This document shows positions 17,402-26,233 of a DNA stretch of 64,000 nucleotides, one piece after another. This DNA comes from Polaribacter sp. KT25b (GTDB lineage Bacteria > Bacteroidota > Bacteroidia > Flavobacteriales > Flavobacteriaceae): assembly GCF_900105145.1 (NCBI RefSeq), contig NZ_LT629752.1, positions 930,001 through 994,000 of the forward strand. The letters are read 5' to 3'. The position numbers and the translations under genes are program-made. The notes beneath the pieces are model-generated. The model was given only the letters and a program-made list of their open reading frames with translations, was not told the origin of the DNA and did no database searches. Numbering within the stretch: the first letter of the stretch is position 1; each line of letters begins with the position of its first letter.

Positions 17402-17526
17402 CCCATCTGCCCTTCAGGCATCTTCCCAAAGGGAAGAATTGAAGAGGTTTATGGTAAAAAGTAAAATATAATTAATAAAACAAACAGAATATTTCTCTCT
17501 ACTTTGGAGAGAGTTAGAGAGAGGAT
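17402..17526 (+). repeat. Two degenerate dispersed-repeat (REP-like) sequences between VWA and AAA+ genes
   Basis: The first, 17402-17440, has CTGCCCTTCAGGCATC then CTTCCCAAAGGGAAG, two short palindromes. The second, about 17492-17526, reads CTCTCTACTTTGGAGAG followed by GTTAGAGAGAGG. It resembles the CTCTCC-TTTGGAGAGG type repeat common between bacterial genes. Their composition (more GC, palindromic) stands out from the AT-rich surroundings. The second runs into the start of the next gene and creates a spurious ATG at 17504. Confidence 0.55.
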
Positions 17527-17527
17527 T

Positions 17528-18994
17528 ATGAATTTAGAAAATATAAAAACATTAGGAGAATTAAAGAAATCTGGATACGAATCTAAATCAATTAAAGATG
17601 AGTTAAGAGAAAATCTCATCAGTAAAATGATGAATAAAGAAACTGTTTTTAAAGGTGTTCATGGTTATGAAAACACAGTAATTCCAGAATTAGAAAGAGC
17701 AATTTTAAGTAGACACAATATCAATTTATTAGGTTTAAGAGGTCAGGCAAAAACGCGTTTAGCAAGATTGATGGTAAACTTGTTAGATGAATATATTCCA
17801 GTGGTTACAGGTTCTGAGATTAACGATGATCCTTTTAATCCAATATCTAGATATGCACTGGAATTGATTAAAGAAAAAGGAGATGAAACTCCGATTTTTT
17901 GGTTGCACAGAAGTGAACGATTTGCAGAAAAATTAGCCACTCCAGATGTTACCGTTGCAGATATTATTGGTGATGTAGACCCTATAAAAGCAGCCAATTT
18001 AAAGTTGAGTTATGCAGATGATAGGGTTATCCATTTTGGTATGATTCCAAGAGCAAACAGATGTATTTTTGTAATTAATGAATTACCAGATTTACAAGCC
18101 AGAATTCAGGTTGCTTTGTTTAATATTTTGCAAGAAGGCGATATTCAAATTAGAGGATTTAAATTGCGCTTACCTTTAGATATGCAATTTGTATTTACAG
18201 CAAACCCAGAAGATTATACCAATAGAGGAAGTATTGTTACGCCTTTAAAAGATAGAATTGGTTCGCAAATTTTAACGCATTATCCAGAAGATATAGAAAC
18301 GGCTAAAACCATTACCCAGCAAGAAGCAAACAAAGTAAATGCTCAAAAAGAATTTATAGAAGTGCCAGAATTAGCAAAAGATTTGTTAGAACAAATTGTT
18401 TTTGAAGCTAGAGAAAGCGAATATATAGATGCTAAAAGTGGTGTAAGTGCCCGTTTAAGTATCTCTGCTTTTGAAAATTTATTAAGCACAGCAGAAAGAA
18501 GAGCATTAATATCTGGTGATGATAAAACAATGATTCGACTAAATGATTTCGACGGAATTATTCCTGCAATTACAGGAAAAGTAGAATTGGTGTATGAAGG
18601 CGAACAAGAAGGCGCACAAGTAGTGGCAGAAACTTTAATTAAGAATGCCATTAAAACATTATTCCCAAGTTATTTTCCCGAGATTAAAAAGTTAGAAAGA
18701 CAAGATGCAGAATCTCCTTATGATGATATTATTTCTTGGTTCTTTAATGCAGATGAAGATTTTGAATTGTTAGATGAATATTCTGAGGAACAATATAAAA
18801 CTGAATTAGATAAGGTAAAACCTTTAGATGATTTTGTGAAAAAATATCAACCAAATATTACAAAAGAAGAAAGTTATTTCATAAAAGAATTTGTTTTATG
18901 GGCGTTAGTAGAATTTAAAAAATTAAGTAAATATCGTTTTGCAGAAGGCACACAATTTAAAGATCCTTATGGTAATTTTATAAGTGGATTGTAA
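17528..18994 (+). CDS. AAA+ ATPase, MoxR/magnesium-chelatase-like
   Basis: A 488-residue AAA+ ATPase. The nucleotide-binding loop is GLRGQAKT (69-76), the GxRGxAKT variant of Walker A. The Walker B line is IFVINELPD, with Asn-Glu in place of Asp-Glu, and a sensor region MQFVFTANPEDY follows. The true start is ATG 17528 (MNLENIKTLG). An ATG at 17504 would read through a dispersed repeat. It is paired with the upstream VWA protein and ends in a strong terminator. The variant Walker residues look like family features rather than damage. Cellular role unknown. Confidence 0.87.
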   Translation: MNLENIKTLGELKKSGYESKSIKDELRENLISKMMNKETVFKGVHGYENTVIPELERAILSRHNINLLGLRGQAKTRLARLMVNLLDEYIPVVTGSEINDDPFNPISRYALELIKEKGDETPIFWLHRSERFAEKLATPDVTVADIIGDVDPIKAANLKLSYADDRVIHFGMIPRANRCIFVINELPDLQARIQVALFNILQEGDIQIRGFKLRLPLDMQFVFTANPEDYTNRGSIVTPLKDRIGSQILTHYPEDIETAKTITQQEANKVNAQKEFIEVPELAKDLLEQIVFEARESEYIDAKSGVSARLSISAFENLLSTAERRALISGDDKTMIRLNDFDGIIPAITGKVELVYEGEQEGAQVVAETLIKNAIKTLFPSYFPEIKKLERQDAESPYDDIISWFFNADEDFELLDEYSEEQYKTELDKVKPLDDFVKKYQPNITKEESYFIKEFVLWALVEFKKLSKYRFAEGTQFKDPYGNFISGL

Positions 18995-19004
18995 TTAAAA
19001 ATTA

Positions 19005-19034
19005 AAACCTCATAGACAAAAAACTATGAGGTTT
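19005..19034 (+). terminator. Rho-independent terminator after the AAA+ gene
   Basis: AAACCTCATAG (19005-19015) pairs perfectly with CTATGAGGTTT (19024-19034) around an A-rich 8-base loop. It lies 10 bases beyond the AAA+ stop and ends the VWA/AAA+ unit. Confidence 0.8.
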
Positions 19035-19044
19035 CTAGTTAACA

Positions 19045-19345
19045 TTAATTCAAAATTAATGGGTAATCTATTTCTGTAGGGTTTAAAAAATATTCTGCAC
19101 TGTTTTCTTTTAATAATAACAATGTTTTTAAATTTTTAATTTCTTCTATACTAAAAATCAAGATTAAATTTTGATATAATTTAGTTAGAGACTTTTTTTA
19201 GTTTTACAAGCATAATAATCTTACTAATAAGCAACATCTATATTCGTAATTTAATTTCTGAATTGTAAAAGTTGGTTTTTATAAAACTGAAAATACATTT
19301 TTACTTAATAAAAAAGAAAGTATAGCTAATTTCAATTTGGACGAT
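19045..19345 (-). pseudogene. Decayed paralogue of the DUF6686-like gene at 31259-31612
   Basis: The minus strand here aligns by eye with the intact small gene at 31259-31612. Shared stretches include CAAAATTTAAT, TTGATTTTTAGT, TAGAAGAAATT and the terminus LILN then stop. The frame is broken by at least one single-base deletion near 19290. TAG stands where the intact gene has the Trp codon of NVNYW, and there are further stops. The 5' third with the Cys pair is barely recognisable. It occupies most of the otherwise empty 422-base gap before the AraC gene. Confidence 0.78.
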
Positions 19346-19416
19346 ACTACCTTTTAAATCGATTTAATTTTAATAATAAAGTGTAGAAAAAATAAATACT
19401 TTAGATTAAACTATTG

Positions 19417-20331
19417 TTAAAGAGTGTATTTATTAATATTATGCTCTTCATTAAAACCTGCATTTTTTAGGTTTGATATACGTTGAATTTTATTTCTATA
19501 ACTTTTAGGAGTTACATTCATTTTTTTCTTAAAAATTCTATTAAAGTTAGATATATTGTTAAAACCACACTCATAACATATTTCTCTTATGGTTTTATTA
19601 GTCTCCTGTAGTAGTTTTATAACTTGAGTAATTCGAAAATCAATAACAAATTCTGTAAAATTTTTATTTGCTCTTTTTTTAAAGAAATGACTAAAGGCAG
19701 ATTCACTCATATTATTAATTTCAGCTATTTTCTTTACACTGAGATTATTGCTTTTATAATTTGCAGTTATATAATCGTAGGTTTTATGAATTTTTTGATT
19801 TTTTGAAAGCTCAAGATCAGAACTAAAACCAGCTCCTGCAATATAATTATAACTTTCAGATTTAGCTAGATTATTTAATATAGAAAGAAATTTAATTGTA
19901 GCATCAAACCCTTTTAAATTAAATAAATCATGGAGCTGAATAATTAAGTCTTTTTTAGTTTGTTCATAAAAACATAACCCTCTAAATGAGTTTTCTAATA
20001 GATTCTTTATGGGTTTTAGGGAGTTTTTGTTTAGAATATTATTTGATAATAAATTTTTATCGAATTGTACTGTAATAACTTTAGCTATCGAGTTTTTATC
20101 ATCAGTTCTTTCCCATTTATGATATAAATTAGGTCCCAATAGAACTAAATCCGTTTTATGAAAGTCATTTACAGAATCTCCAATTATTCTTCTACCAGAA
20201 CAATTCATCACTAGGTTTAGTTCAAACTCTGGATGTAAATGTATTGGGTAATCAAAACGTGCATTAATGTGGTTTTGAATAACAAAAATATTAGCATCTC
20301 TTAAAGGTGTAATTTCTGAATAAACTTTCAT
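19417..20331 (-). CDS. AraC-family regulator of the PUL
   Basis: A 304-residue transcription factor. An N-terminal cupin-like sensor (HLHPEFELNLV near residue 31, a histidine-rich strand typical of sugar-sensing AraC proteins) is followed by a C-terminal double helix-turn-helix: LSVKKIAEINNMSESAFSHF, then REICYECGFNNISNFNRIFK. It is divergent from susC across 242 bases, so it is the likely activator or repressor of the PUL, responding to a mono- or oligosaccharide. Most PULs use hybrid two-component or SusR/ECF regulators, so an AraC type is somewhat less common. Direct control is inferred from position. Confidence 0.9.
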   Translation of the reverse strand: MKVYSEITPLRDANIFVIQNHINARFDYPIHLHPEFELNLVMNCSGRRIIGDSVNDFHKTDLVLLGPNLYHKWERTDDKNSIAKVITVQFDKNLLSNNILNKNSLKPIKNLLENSFRGLCFYEQTKKDLIIQLHDLFNLKGFDATIKFLSILNNLAKSESYNYIAGAGFSSDLELSKNQKIHKTYDYITANYKSNNLSVKKIAEINNMSESAFSHFFKKRANKNFTEFVIDFRITQVIKLLQETNKTIREICYECGFNNISNFNRIFKKKMNVTPKSYRNKIQRISNLKNAGFNEEHNINKYTL

Positions 20332-20573
20332 TTTTATATTATTAATTAATTTTAGTTCTATTTTAGGTAATTTAACATTTTTATTGATATAATATTAGAA
20401 AATTCATAAAAGTATTATGTTTTAATTCTAAAGTGTACTTTTTAACTTATAACAATAACTAATTTTACCATACCGAAAATTAATGTTAAGTATCGTTAGT
20501 AAGTCACTAATATTTGATTGCTATTATTTTCATTAATATACTAAAAACTAAAATAATTGAATTAAACTAAAAA
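20332..20573. promoter_or_regulatory. Divergent araC-susC control region with two short inverted repeats
   Basis: This gap should hold the promoters of both transcription units. Two short inverted repeats are visible: AAAGT-GT-ACTTT (20430-20441) and TTAGT-AAGTC-ACTAA (20496-20510). Neither is strong enough to call an operator, and I did not find an exact TAnnTTTG box for susC. Confidence 0.35.
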
Positions 20574-23500
20574 ATGAAAAAAAATAAGAAACAAGTAATT
20601 ACTCGTAGTTGTTTATTGTTATTTTTTGTGCTTCAAACCGTTTTTATGGCCAGTGCACAAGAAGTAAAAAGAGAAGTTTCTGGAAAAGTTATTGATGAAA
20701 CTGGTATGCCTTTAATTGGGGCTAATATTTTGGTTAAAGAAAGAAACATTGGAACTATAACAGATTTTGATGGTTTTTTTAAGCTAAGTATTACAAAAGA
20801 TGCTAAGGAACTTCAAATCTCAATGCTTGGGTACAAAACTCAAAATGTATTATTAGTAGACAAATTAGAATTTGAAATTGTTTTAAAAGAAGACATAAAC
20901 CAATTGTCTGAAATTGTATTAATTGGTTATGGTGGAGCAAAGAAAAAAGAAGATTTAACTGGTGCTGTTGGTACAATTTCAGGTAAAGACTTTAAAGATC
21001 AACCTGTAACTAGAGTAGAACATACCTTAAGTGGTAGAACAGCTGGTGTGCAAGTAAAAAGTAATTCTGGAGCTCCAGGAGGTAATTTGTCAATACGTAT
21101 TCGTGGTTCAAATTCAATAAAAGGTAATAACCAACCATTAGTGGTTGTAGATGGTGTAATTGGTGCTAATTTTCAATTGGTTAATCCAAATGATATTGAG
21201 TCTATTCAAATCTTAAAAGACGCATCCTCTACAGCAATTTATGGATCTCGTGGAGCAAATGGTGTGGTGATTATTGCAACTAAATCAGGTAAAAATAAAA
21301 AGCCTAGTATCAGTTTTAATACTTTTCATAGTATGTCTTTTCTGCCAAAAAAGATAGATTATCTAAATGCTGCCGAATTTGCAGAATTATATAACTCTTA
21401 TGATAGAGATTTAAACTTTATTCCAGGTGTTTATGCAGCTCCTTTTTCAGCAGCAGACATTGCTATTTACGAACAAGAAGGAGGTACAGATTGGCAAGAT
21501 GAATTATTTAGACAAGCATTTTCTAGCAATTATCAAATATCTGTTGCAGGTGGTGCAGACAAAGTTAAATATTATTTGTCTGGAGAGTATTTAAATCAAG
21601 AAGGTATTGTTATAAATTCTGATTTTAAAAGATACAATCTTCGCTCAAAAGTAGATGTAGAGTTGAATGATAAAATGGACTTAACTCTAAATATGGGTTG
21701 GAGTAAGTTAAAAGGCGTTAATAATGAAGATGTAGGACATCAATTAGGAGCAATTGGTCGTTTACCTCAATGGTCTCCTATAGAACCTATTTGGGATGTT
21801 GAAGGTGTGTTATATAATAATACTCCTCAATATGGTGCCGTAAGTGGAAATCCTGTAGGATTACAATATGCAAATATTAGTCATAATGAAACCTCAATAT
21901 TTCAGCCTAGCGCAAAGTTTTCTTATGAAATTATAGAAGGATTAAAAGCAAATCTTTTTGGTTCATATGAAAATACAAACACAACAGTATATAATTTAGA
22001 AAACAATCATATTTTAGACCCTAGTCCAGATGTGGTTTCTAGAGCCTCTATCAATAATATAGGAAGAGAAAGAGGACAAGTAAATTTTATTTTAGATTAT
22101 TCTAAAGAAATTGGAGAGCATAAACTTCAGGCTACTGGGATTTATGAATCTGGAAGTTATATAGAAAAAGGAAATTTTAATGGAGCAAATGGTCTTAACG
22201 ATGTAACTTTAGGTTGGAATAATTTGGCTTTAAGTGAATCGCAAACCTCATCTTCATATTATTATGATGAATACTATAATTCTTTAGCACTAAGAGTAAA
22301 TTATTCTTTTCTTGAGCGTTATTTAGTAACAGCAACAGTAAGAAGAGATGGTGTTTCTAAATTTCAAGGAAATAATAGGTATAGTACTTTTCCATCATTT
22401 GCACTAGCATGGAATCTAGGAAAAGAAGAATTTATTCAAAATTTTGATGTATTTAGTAATTTAAAATTACGTGCTAGTTGGGGTGAATCAGGTAGTCATG
22501 CTATAGGTTCTTATGCTACGCTCCCTTATTTTATTCAGAATGGAGAAAGTAATTATCATCCAAATGGTTCTGGTACTCAAACTTATGTAGGGTTGGGAGT
22601 TGGTGCTCCAGGAAATGAGAATTTAAAATGGGAAACAACAGCTCAATATGATTTAGGTATAGAGATTGGGCTTTTTAATAATAAGTTAAATTTTGAAGCA
22701 GACTATTACAATAAAGATACTAACGATTTATTGGTAGATGTAACTTTAGCAGATTATATTGGAGGCGAGAGTATTCTTAAAAATATTGGAACTATCAATA
22801 ACCAAGGATTTGAGTTTTCGGTAAATTCAAAACCAATTATTAATGATTTCTTTTCTTGGGATGTTTCTGCAAATATATCAGTAAATAGAAATACTGTAGT
22901 AGATTTGGGTGGAGATGAGTTGGTATTAGCTTCAACACTTTATGCAGATTCTACCACACCAATAACAGCAATAAAAGTAGATGAGCCTTTAGGATCTTTT
23001 TATGGATATAATTTTTTAGGTGTTTGGAAATCTAATGAAGTAACAGAAGCTGCTACTTTTGGTAACAAACCTGGTGATGCTAAATATGAAGATGTTAATG
23101 GAGATGGACAAATCGATTCTGAAGATTTAAAAATAATCGGAAATGCACAACCAGATTTCACGTTTGGATTTAGTAATACTTTAAATTTTGGTGATGTTAA
23201 TTTCAGTTTTATTATCACGGGGCAAAAAGGAGGAAAAATCTTTAACGGAGTTTATCAAAAATCTATTGGATTGTTTGGGCAAAATAGAGCATTTACAAGT
23301 CCAGAATGGTATAATAGATGGAGGGTAAATCATGAAGATACCGATGTTCCTGCTTTTAGTTCAACTTCTCAAAACTTTCCTAATAGTAATCGTTGGTTAC
23401 AAGATGCAAGTTATTTAAGAGTACAAAATATAACGCTTTCCTACGACTTTAAAAAAGAATTTATATCTAAGTTAAACTTATCAGAATTCCAGTTTTACAT

Positions 23501-23672
23501 TAATGCAGAAAATATATTTACTTGGACAAACTACACAGGCTATAGTCCAGATATTTCAAGTGCTGGTCGTTCTACAGGTGGAGGTTCTACTACAGATGTA
23601 GATCAAAATATAGATACTGGGGCTTACCCAGTACCAAGAACATTTACAATAGGACTTAAAGCTAAATTTTAA
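20574..23672 (+). CDS. SusC/RagA-family TonB-dependent outer-membrane transporter
   Basis: A 1032-residue outer-membrane importer for oligosaccharides, working with the SusD lipoprotein. A signal peptide is cleaved near ASA-QEV (about residue 28). A carboxypeptidase-like beta-sandwich follows (SGKVIDETGMPLIGANILVK onward, about 34-110), then the plug with the SusC signature around SIQILKDASSTAIYGSRGA, then a barrel of some 800 residues ending in Phe (GLKAKF). It opens a run of six same-strand genes with gaps of 13-21 bases. The predicted substrate, from the enzymes downstream, is a mannose- or alpha-glucose-containing glycan. Confidence 0.96.
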   Translation: MKKNKKQVITRSCLLLFFVLQTVFMASAQEVKREVSGKVIDETGMPLIGANILVKERNIGTITDFDGFFKLSITKDAKELQISMLGYKTQNVLLVDKLEFEIVLKEDINQLSEIVLIGYGGAKKKEDLTGAVGTISGKDFKDQPVTRVEHTLSGRTAGVQVKSNSGAPGGNLSIRIRGSNSIKGNNQPLVVVDGVIGANFQLVNPNDIESIQILKDASSTAIYGSRGANGVVIIATKSGKNKKPSISFNTFHSMSFLPKKIDYLNAAEFAELYNSYDRDLNFIPGVYAAPFSAADIAIYEQEGGTDWQDELFRQAFSSNYQISVAGGADKVKYYLSGEYLNQEGIVINSDFKRYNLRSKVDVELNDKMDLTLNMGWSKLKGVNNEDVGHQLGAIGRLPQWSPIEPIWDVEGVLYNNTPQYGAVSGNPVGLQYANISHNETSIFQPSAKFSYEIIEGLKANLFGSYENTNTTVYNLENNHILDPSPDVVSRASINNIGRERGQVNFILDYSKEIGEHKLQATGIYESGSYIEKGNFNGANGLNDVTLGWNNLALSESQTSSSYYYDEYYNSLALRVNYSFLERYLVTATVRRDGVSKFQGNNRYSTFPSFALAWNLGKEEFIQNFDVFSNLKLRASWGESGSHAIGSYATLPYFIQNGESNYHPNGSGTQTYVGLGVGAPGNENLKWETTAQYDLGIEIGLFNNKLNFEADYYNKDTNDLLVDVTLADYIGGESILKNIGTINNQGFEFSVNSKPIINDFFSWDVSANISVNRNTVVDLGGDELVLASTLYADSTTPITAIKVDEPLGSFYGYNFLGVWKSNEVTEAATFGNKPGDAKYEDVNGDGQIDSEDLKIIGNAQPDFTFGFSNTLNFGDVNFSFIITGQKGGKIFNGVYQKSIGLFGQNRAFTSPEWYNRWRVNHEDTDVPAFSSTSQNFPNSNRWLQDASYLRVQNITLSYDFKKEFISKLNLSEFQFYINAENIFTWTNYTGYSPDISSAGRSTGGGSTTDVDQNIDTGAYPVPRTFTIGLKAKF

Positions 23673-23692
23673 TAAAAAAACATAAAGTAATC

Positions 23693-25186
23693 ATGCTAAA
23701 AACTATAAAACAATTACTTGTATTTGCAATTCTAGTTGCCTTATTGGGTTGTGCAAATAATTTAGAAGAAGAACCAAGAGGTAAGGTTAACGATCCAGAA
23801 AGCATTTATAAACAATATGCAAACTTAGAAGCAACTGTAATGGCAATGTACGCAGGCATTCGTGGAGATGCTAATTGGTCTAGAGGTTTTGCTACTTCTG
23901 CTTATATGACCACTATGTTCGGGGCAGATGACTTAACTACTCAAATTGGAGGAAACAAAGGAGAATTTCGTGAGTTCGATTCGTTTAATAAATCAGCAAA
24001 CAACGGAGCTATGATGAATCTATGGCGTGGTTGTTACAATGCTATCTTAAATGCTAACGAAGTTATTGAATATGGATATTTAACCATTGGAGACCAAGAA
24101 GAAATAGATAACTTAATTGGCCAGGCGTATTTTGTTAGAGCTTTTAGCTATTTCTATTTAGTAAGAAGTTGGGGACGTATTCCTCTATACACTTCGGCTA
24201 AAACTTTACCTACAGATATTGGCTTGTCTAATGTTGAAGATGTTTATGCAGTAATTATAGACGATTTATTACAAGCCGAAAATTTATTACCAACAATTCA
24301 AAGTCTACTAGGGTTACCATCACAAGGAGCTGCTAAAGCATTACTTTCTGAAGTATATTTAACCCAAGCAGGTTGGCCTTTAAATGTGCAAGCTAGTTAT
24401 AAATTAGCTGCAGATAAAGCCAAGGAAGTAATAGACAATAAAGGTGTATATGGATATGATCTTCTTCCAGACTTTGCTAGTCTTTGGCTTAGAAGTTATG
24501 ATAATAGTTCAGAATCTATTTTTTCTTTACAATACGATAATTCAGATGGAGCAAATGCCTTTCACATTTCAGGAAAAGCTTCTATGCCAGAAGGTGAAGA
24601 AAATGGTTGGGATGATTTTTTTGTAGAATTAAATTTCTTTAATGAGTTTCCTGATGGACCTAGAAAAGATGCCACGTTTAGAACCAGCTTTTTAACATCA
24701 GATGGGGTTACAGTGCATTACACAAATAGTGCAACAAAACATCCATATTATGCAAAGTTTAGAGATGGTGCCGTTGATGAAACAAATCCTTCAACAGCTA
24801 CATTTTTTAATAATGCTGCCTATATGTTAATTAGATATGCAGAAGTCTTATTAATTTATGCAGAAGCTCAATCAAGAGCAGATGGTTCTCCAAGTTCTTC
24901 TGCATATGATGCTTTAAATCAAGTAAGAGTTAGGGCTGGTTTAATACCATTGTCTGGACTTGGAACAGATGAGTTTATAGAAGCAGTAATAGACGAAAAA
25001 GGTTGGGAGTTAGCAGGAGAAGGACAACGTTGGTATGATTTGATAAGAACAGAAAAAGTAGCAGAAGTAAACAATAAAAGAAGTTCAGAAGAACAAGTTA
25101 AAATTATTGGAAGCACAGGTACAGATAATTATTATGCTCCAATTCCAGAATCAGAAATATTATTGAATCCTAATTTAGGTAATTAA
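23693..25186 (+). CDS. SusD/RagB-family glycan-binding lipoprotein
   Basis: A 497-residue surface lipoprotein that caps the SusC pore and captures glycan. The lipobox is LLGC with Cys20, followed by acidic residues (NNLEEEP), a pattern linked to surface export in Bacteroidota. The TPR-rich N-terminal half contains LWRGCYNAILNANEVIEY and FVRAFSYFYLVRSWG. The C-terminal RagB region contains RYAEVLLIYAEAQSRA and ELAGEGQRWYDLIRTE. It lies 20 bases after susC. Confidence 0.96.
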   Translation: MLKTIKQLLVFAILVALLGCANNLEEEPRGKVNDPESIYKQYANLEATVMAMYAGIRGDANWSRGFATSAYMTTMFGADDLTTQIGGNKGEFREFDSFNKSANNGAMMNLWRGCYNAILNANEVIEYGYLTIGDQEEIDNLIGQAYFVRAFSYFYLVRSWGRIPLYTSAKTLPTDIGLSNVEDVYAVIIDDLLQAENLLPTIQSLLGLPSQGAAKALLSEVYLTQAGWPLNVQASYKLAADKAKEVIDNKGVYGYDLLPDFASLWLRSYDNSSESIFSLQYDNSDGANAFHISGKASMPEGEENGWDDFFVELNFFNEFPDGPRKDATFRTSFLTSDGVTVHYTNSATKHPYYAKFRDGAVDETNPSTATFFNNAAYMLIRYAEVLLIYAEAQSRADGSPSSSAYDALNQVRVRAGLIPLSGLGTDEFIEAVIDEKGWELAGEGQRWYDLIRTEKVAEVNNKRSSEEQVKIIGSTGTDNYYAPIPESEILLNPNLGN

Positions 25187-25206
25187 TAACTTATAAAAAA
25201 AATCAA

Positions 25207-26220
25207 GTGTTAGAAATTAAAAGACATCCACAGAACCCAATTGTAATTCCTGGAGAACAAGAAATTAGAAAAGTAGTTACCTTTAATCCAGGTGCAATTT
25301 ATGATAATAACAAGTTTTATTTATATGATAGAGCAGCAATAACTTTAAGCCCTTTTAGAACAACTATTGGAATTCTTGAAAGTGATAATGGAGTAGATTT
25401 TAAACCTCTACAAGATGAGCCTGTATTTACTTCAGAAAAATTAGGTTTCCCAGAAGGTAGTGTACAAGACCCAAGAGTGGTTAAAATTGATGGTAAATAT
25501 TATATGAATTATGCTTTTCAACCTTATGGTTTTAATTGTTATCCAACAGGAGAAGGAGTTCCTTTTTATGATGTTTCTAATTATCCTAAATGGAAAGAAG
25601 AAGTTTATCCTATGATTACACGTTCTGGAATTGCTGTTTCAGATGATGGAATCAATTTTGAACAATTATGTTACACATCACCAAAGGAAATAGACGATAG
25701 AGATCATATTTTATTTCCAGAAAAAATTAAAGATAAATTTGCTTTGTTACGTAGACCTATTGAATTTGTTGGAGATGAATATGGAACAGATAGACCTGGT
25801 ATTTGGATTTGTTTTTCAGATGATTTATTTGAATGGTCTAAACCAGTTTTAATAGCACGTTCTGAAGAACAATGGGAAGGAAAAAAAATAGGAGCAGCAG
25901 CCAATCCTATTAAGACAAGTAAAGGTTGGTTGGTTATGTATCACGGTGTAGATAAGGGGTCTGTATATAAAGTTGGTGCTCTTTTATTAGATTTAGAAGA
26001 CCCAACAAAAGTAATTGCAAGAACTAAAAATTACATTATGGAGCCAGAAGAATATTATGAAAAAGTTGGTTTAATTATTCCTAATGTTGTTTTTCCAACT
26101 AGTTTGGTAGAAAAAGATGGTTTGTTATATATCTACTATGGAGCTTGTGACACAAGTATTTGCTTGGCAACTGTTAAAACAGAAGAACTGGTTAATCATA
26201 TTTTAGATCCTAATTCTTAA
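25207..26220 (+). CDS. GH130 glycosidase, probable mannoside phosphorylase
   Basis: A 337-residue five-bladed beta-propeller enzyme of family GH130. No signal peptide, so it acts in the cytoplasm. The catalytic acid is probably D88 in VQDPRV. MYHGV (H246) and the FALLRRP arginines match phosphate-contacting positions in family phosphorylases, favouring phosphorolysis of a beta-mannoside over hydrolysis. The start is GTG 25207, since no upstream ATG exists in frame and the N-terminus (EIKRHPQNPIVIPG) is the normal one. In a PUL it would process oligosaccharides brought in by the MFS transporter that follows 13 bases later. The exact linkage cannot be read from sequence. Confidence 0.88.
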   Translation: MLEIKRHPQNPIVIPGEQEIRKVVTFNPGAIYDNNKFYLYDRAAITLSPFRTTIGILESDNGVDFKPLQDEPVFTSEKLGFPEGSVQDPRVVKIDGKYYMNYAFQPYGFNCYPTGEGVPFYDVSNYPKWKEEVYPMITRSGIAVSDDGINFEQLCYTSPKEIDDRDHILFPEKIKDKFALLRRPIEFVGDEYGTDRPGIWICFSDDLFEWSKPVLIARSEEQWEGKKIGAAANPIKTSKGWLVMYHGVDKGSVYKVGALLLDLEDPTKVIARTKNYIMEPEEYYEKVGLIIPNVVFPTSLVEKDGLLYIYYGACDTSICLATVKTEELVNHILDPNS

Positions 26221-26233
26221 TAAAAAATTATAA

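Noticed and set aside
17504..17527. ATG 17504 as start of the AAA+ gene
   Set aside because: The eight extra codons (MERVRERI) are translated from a dispersed palindromic repeat. ATG 17528 begins the family-like sequence.
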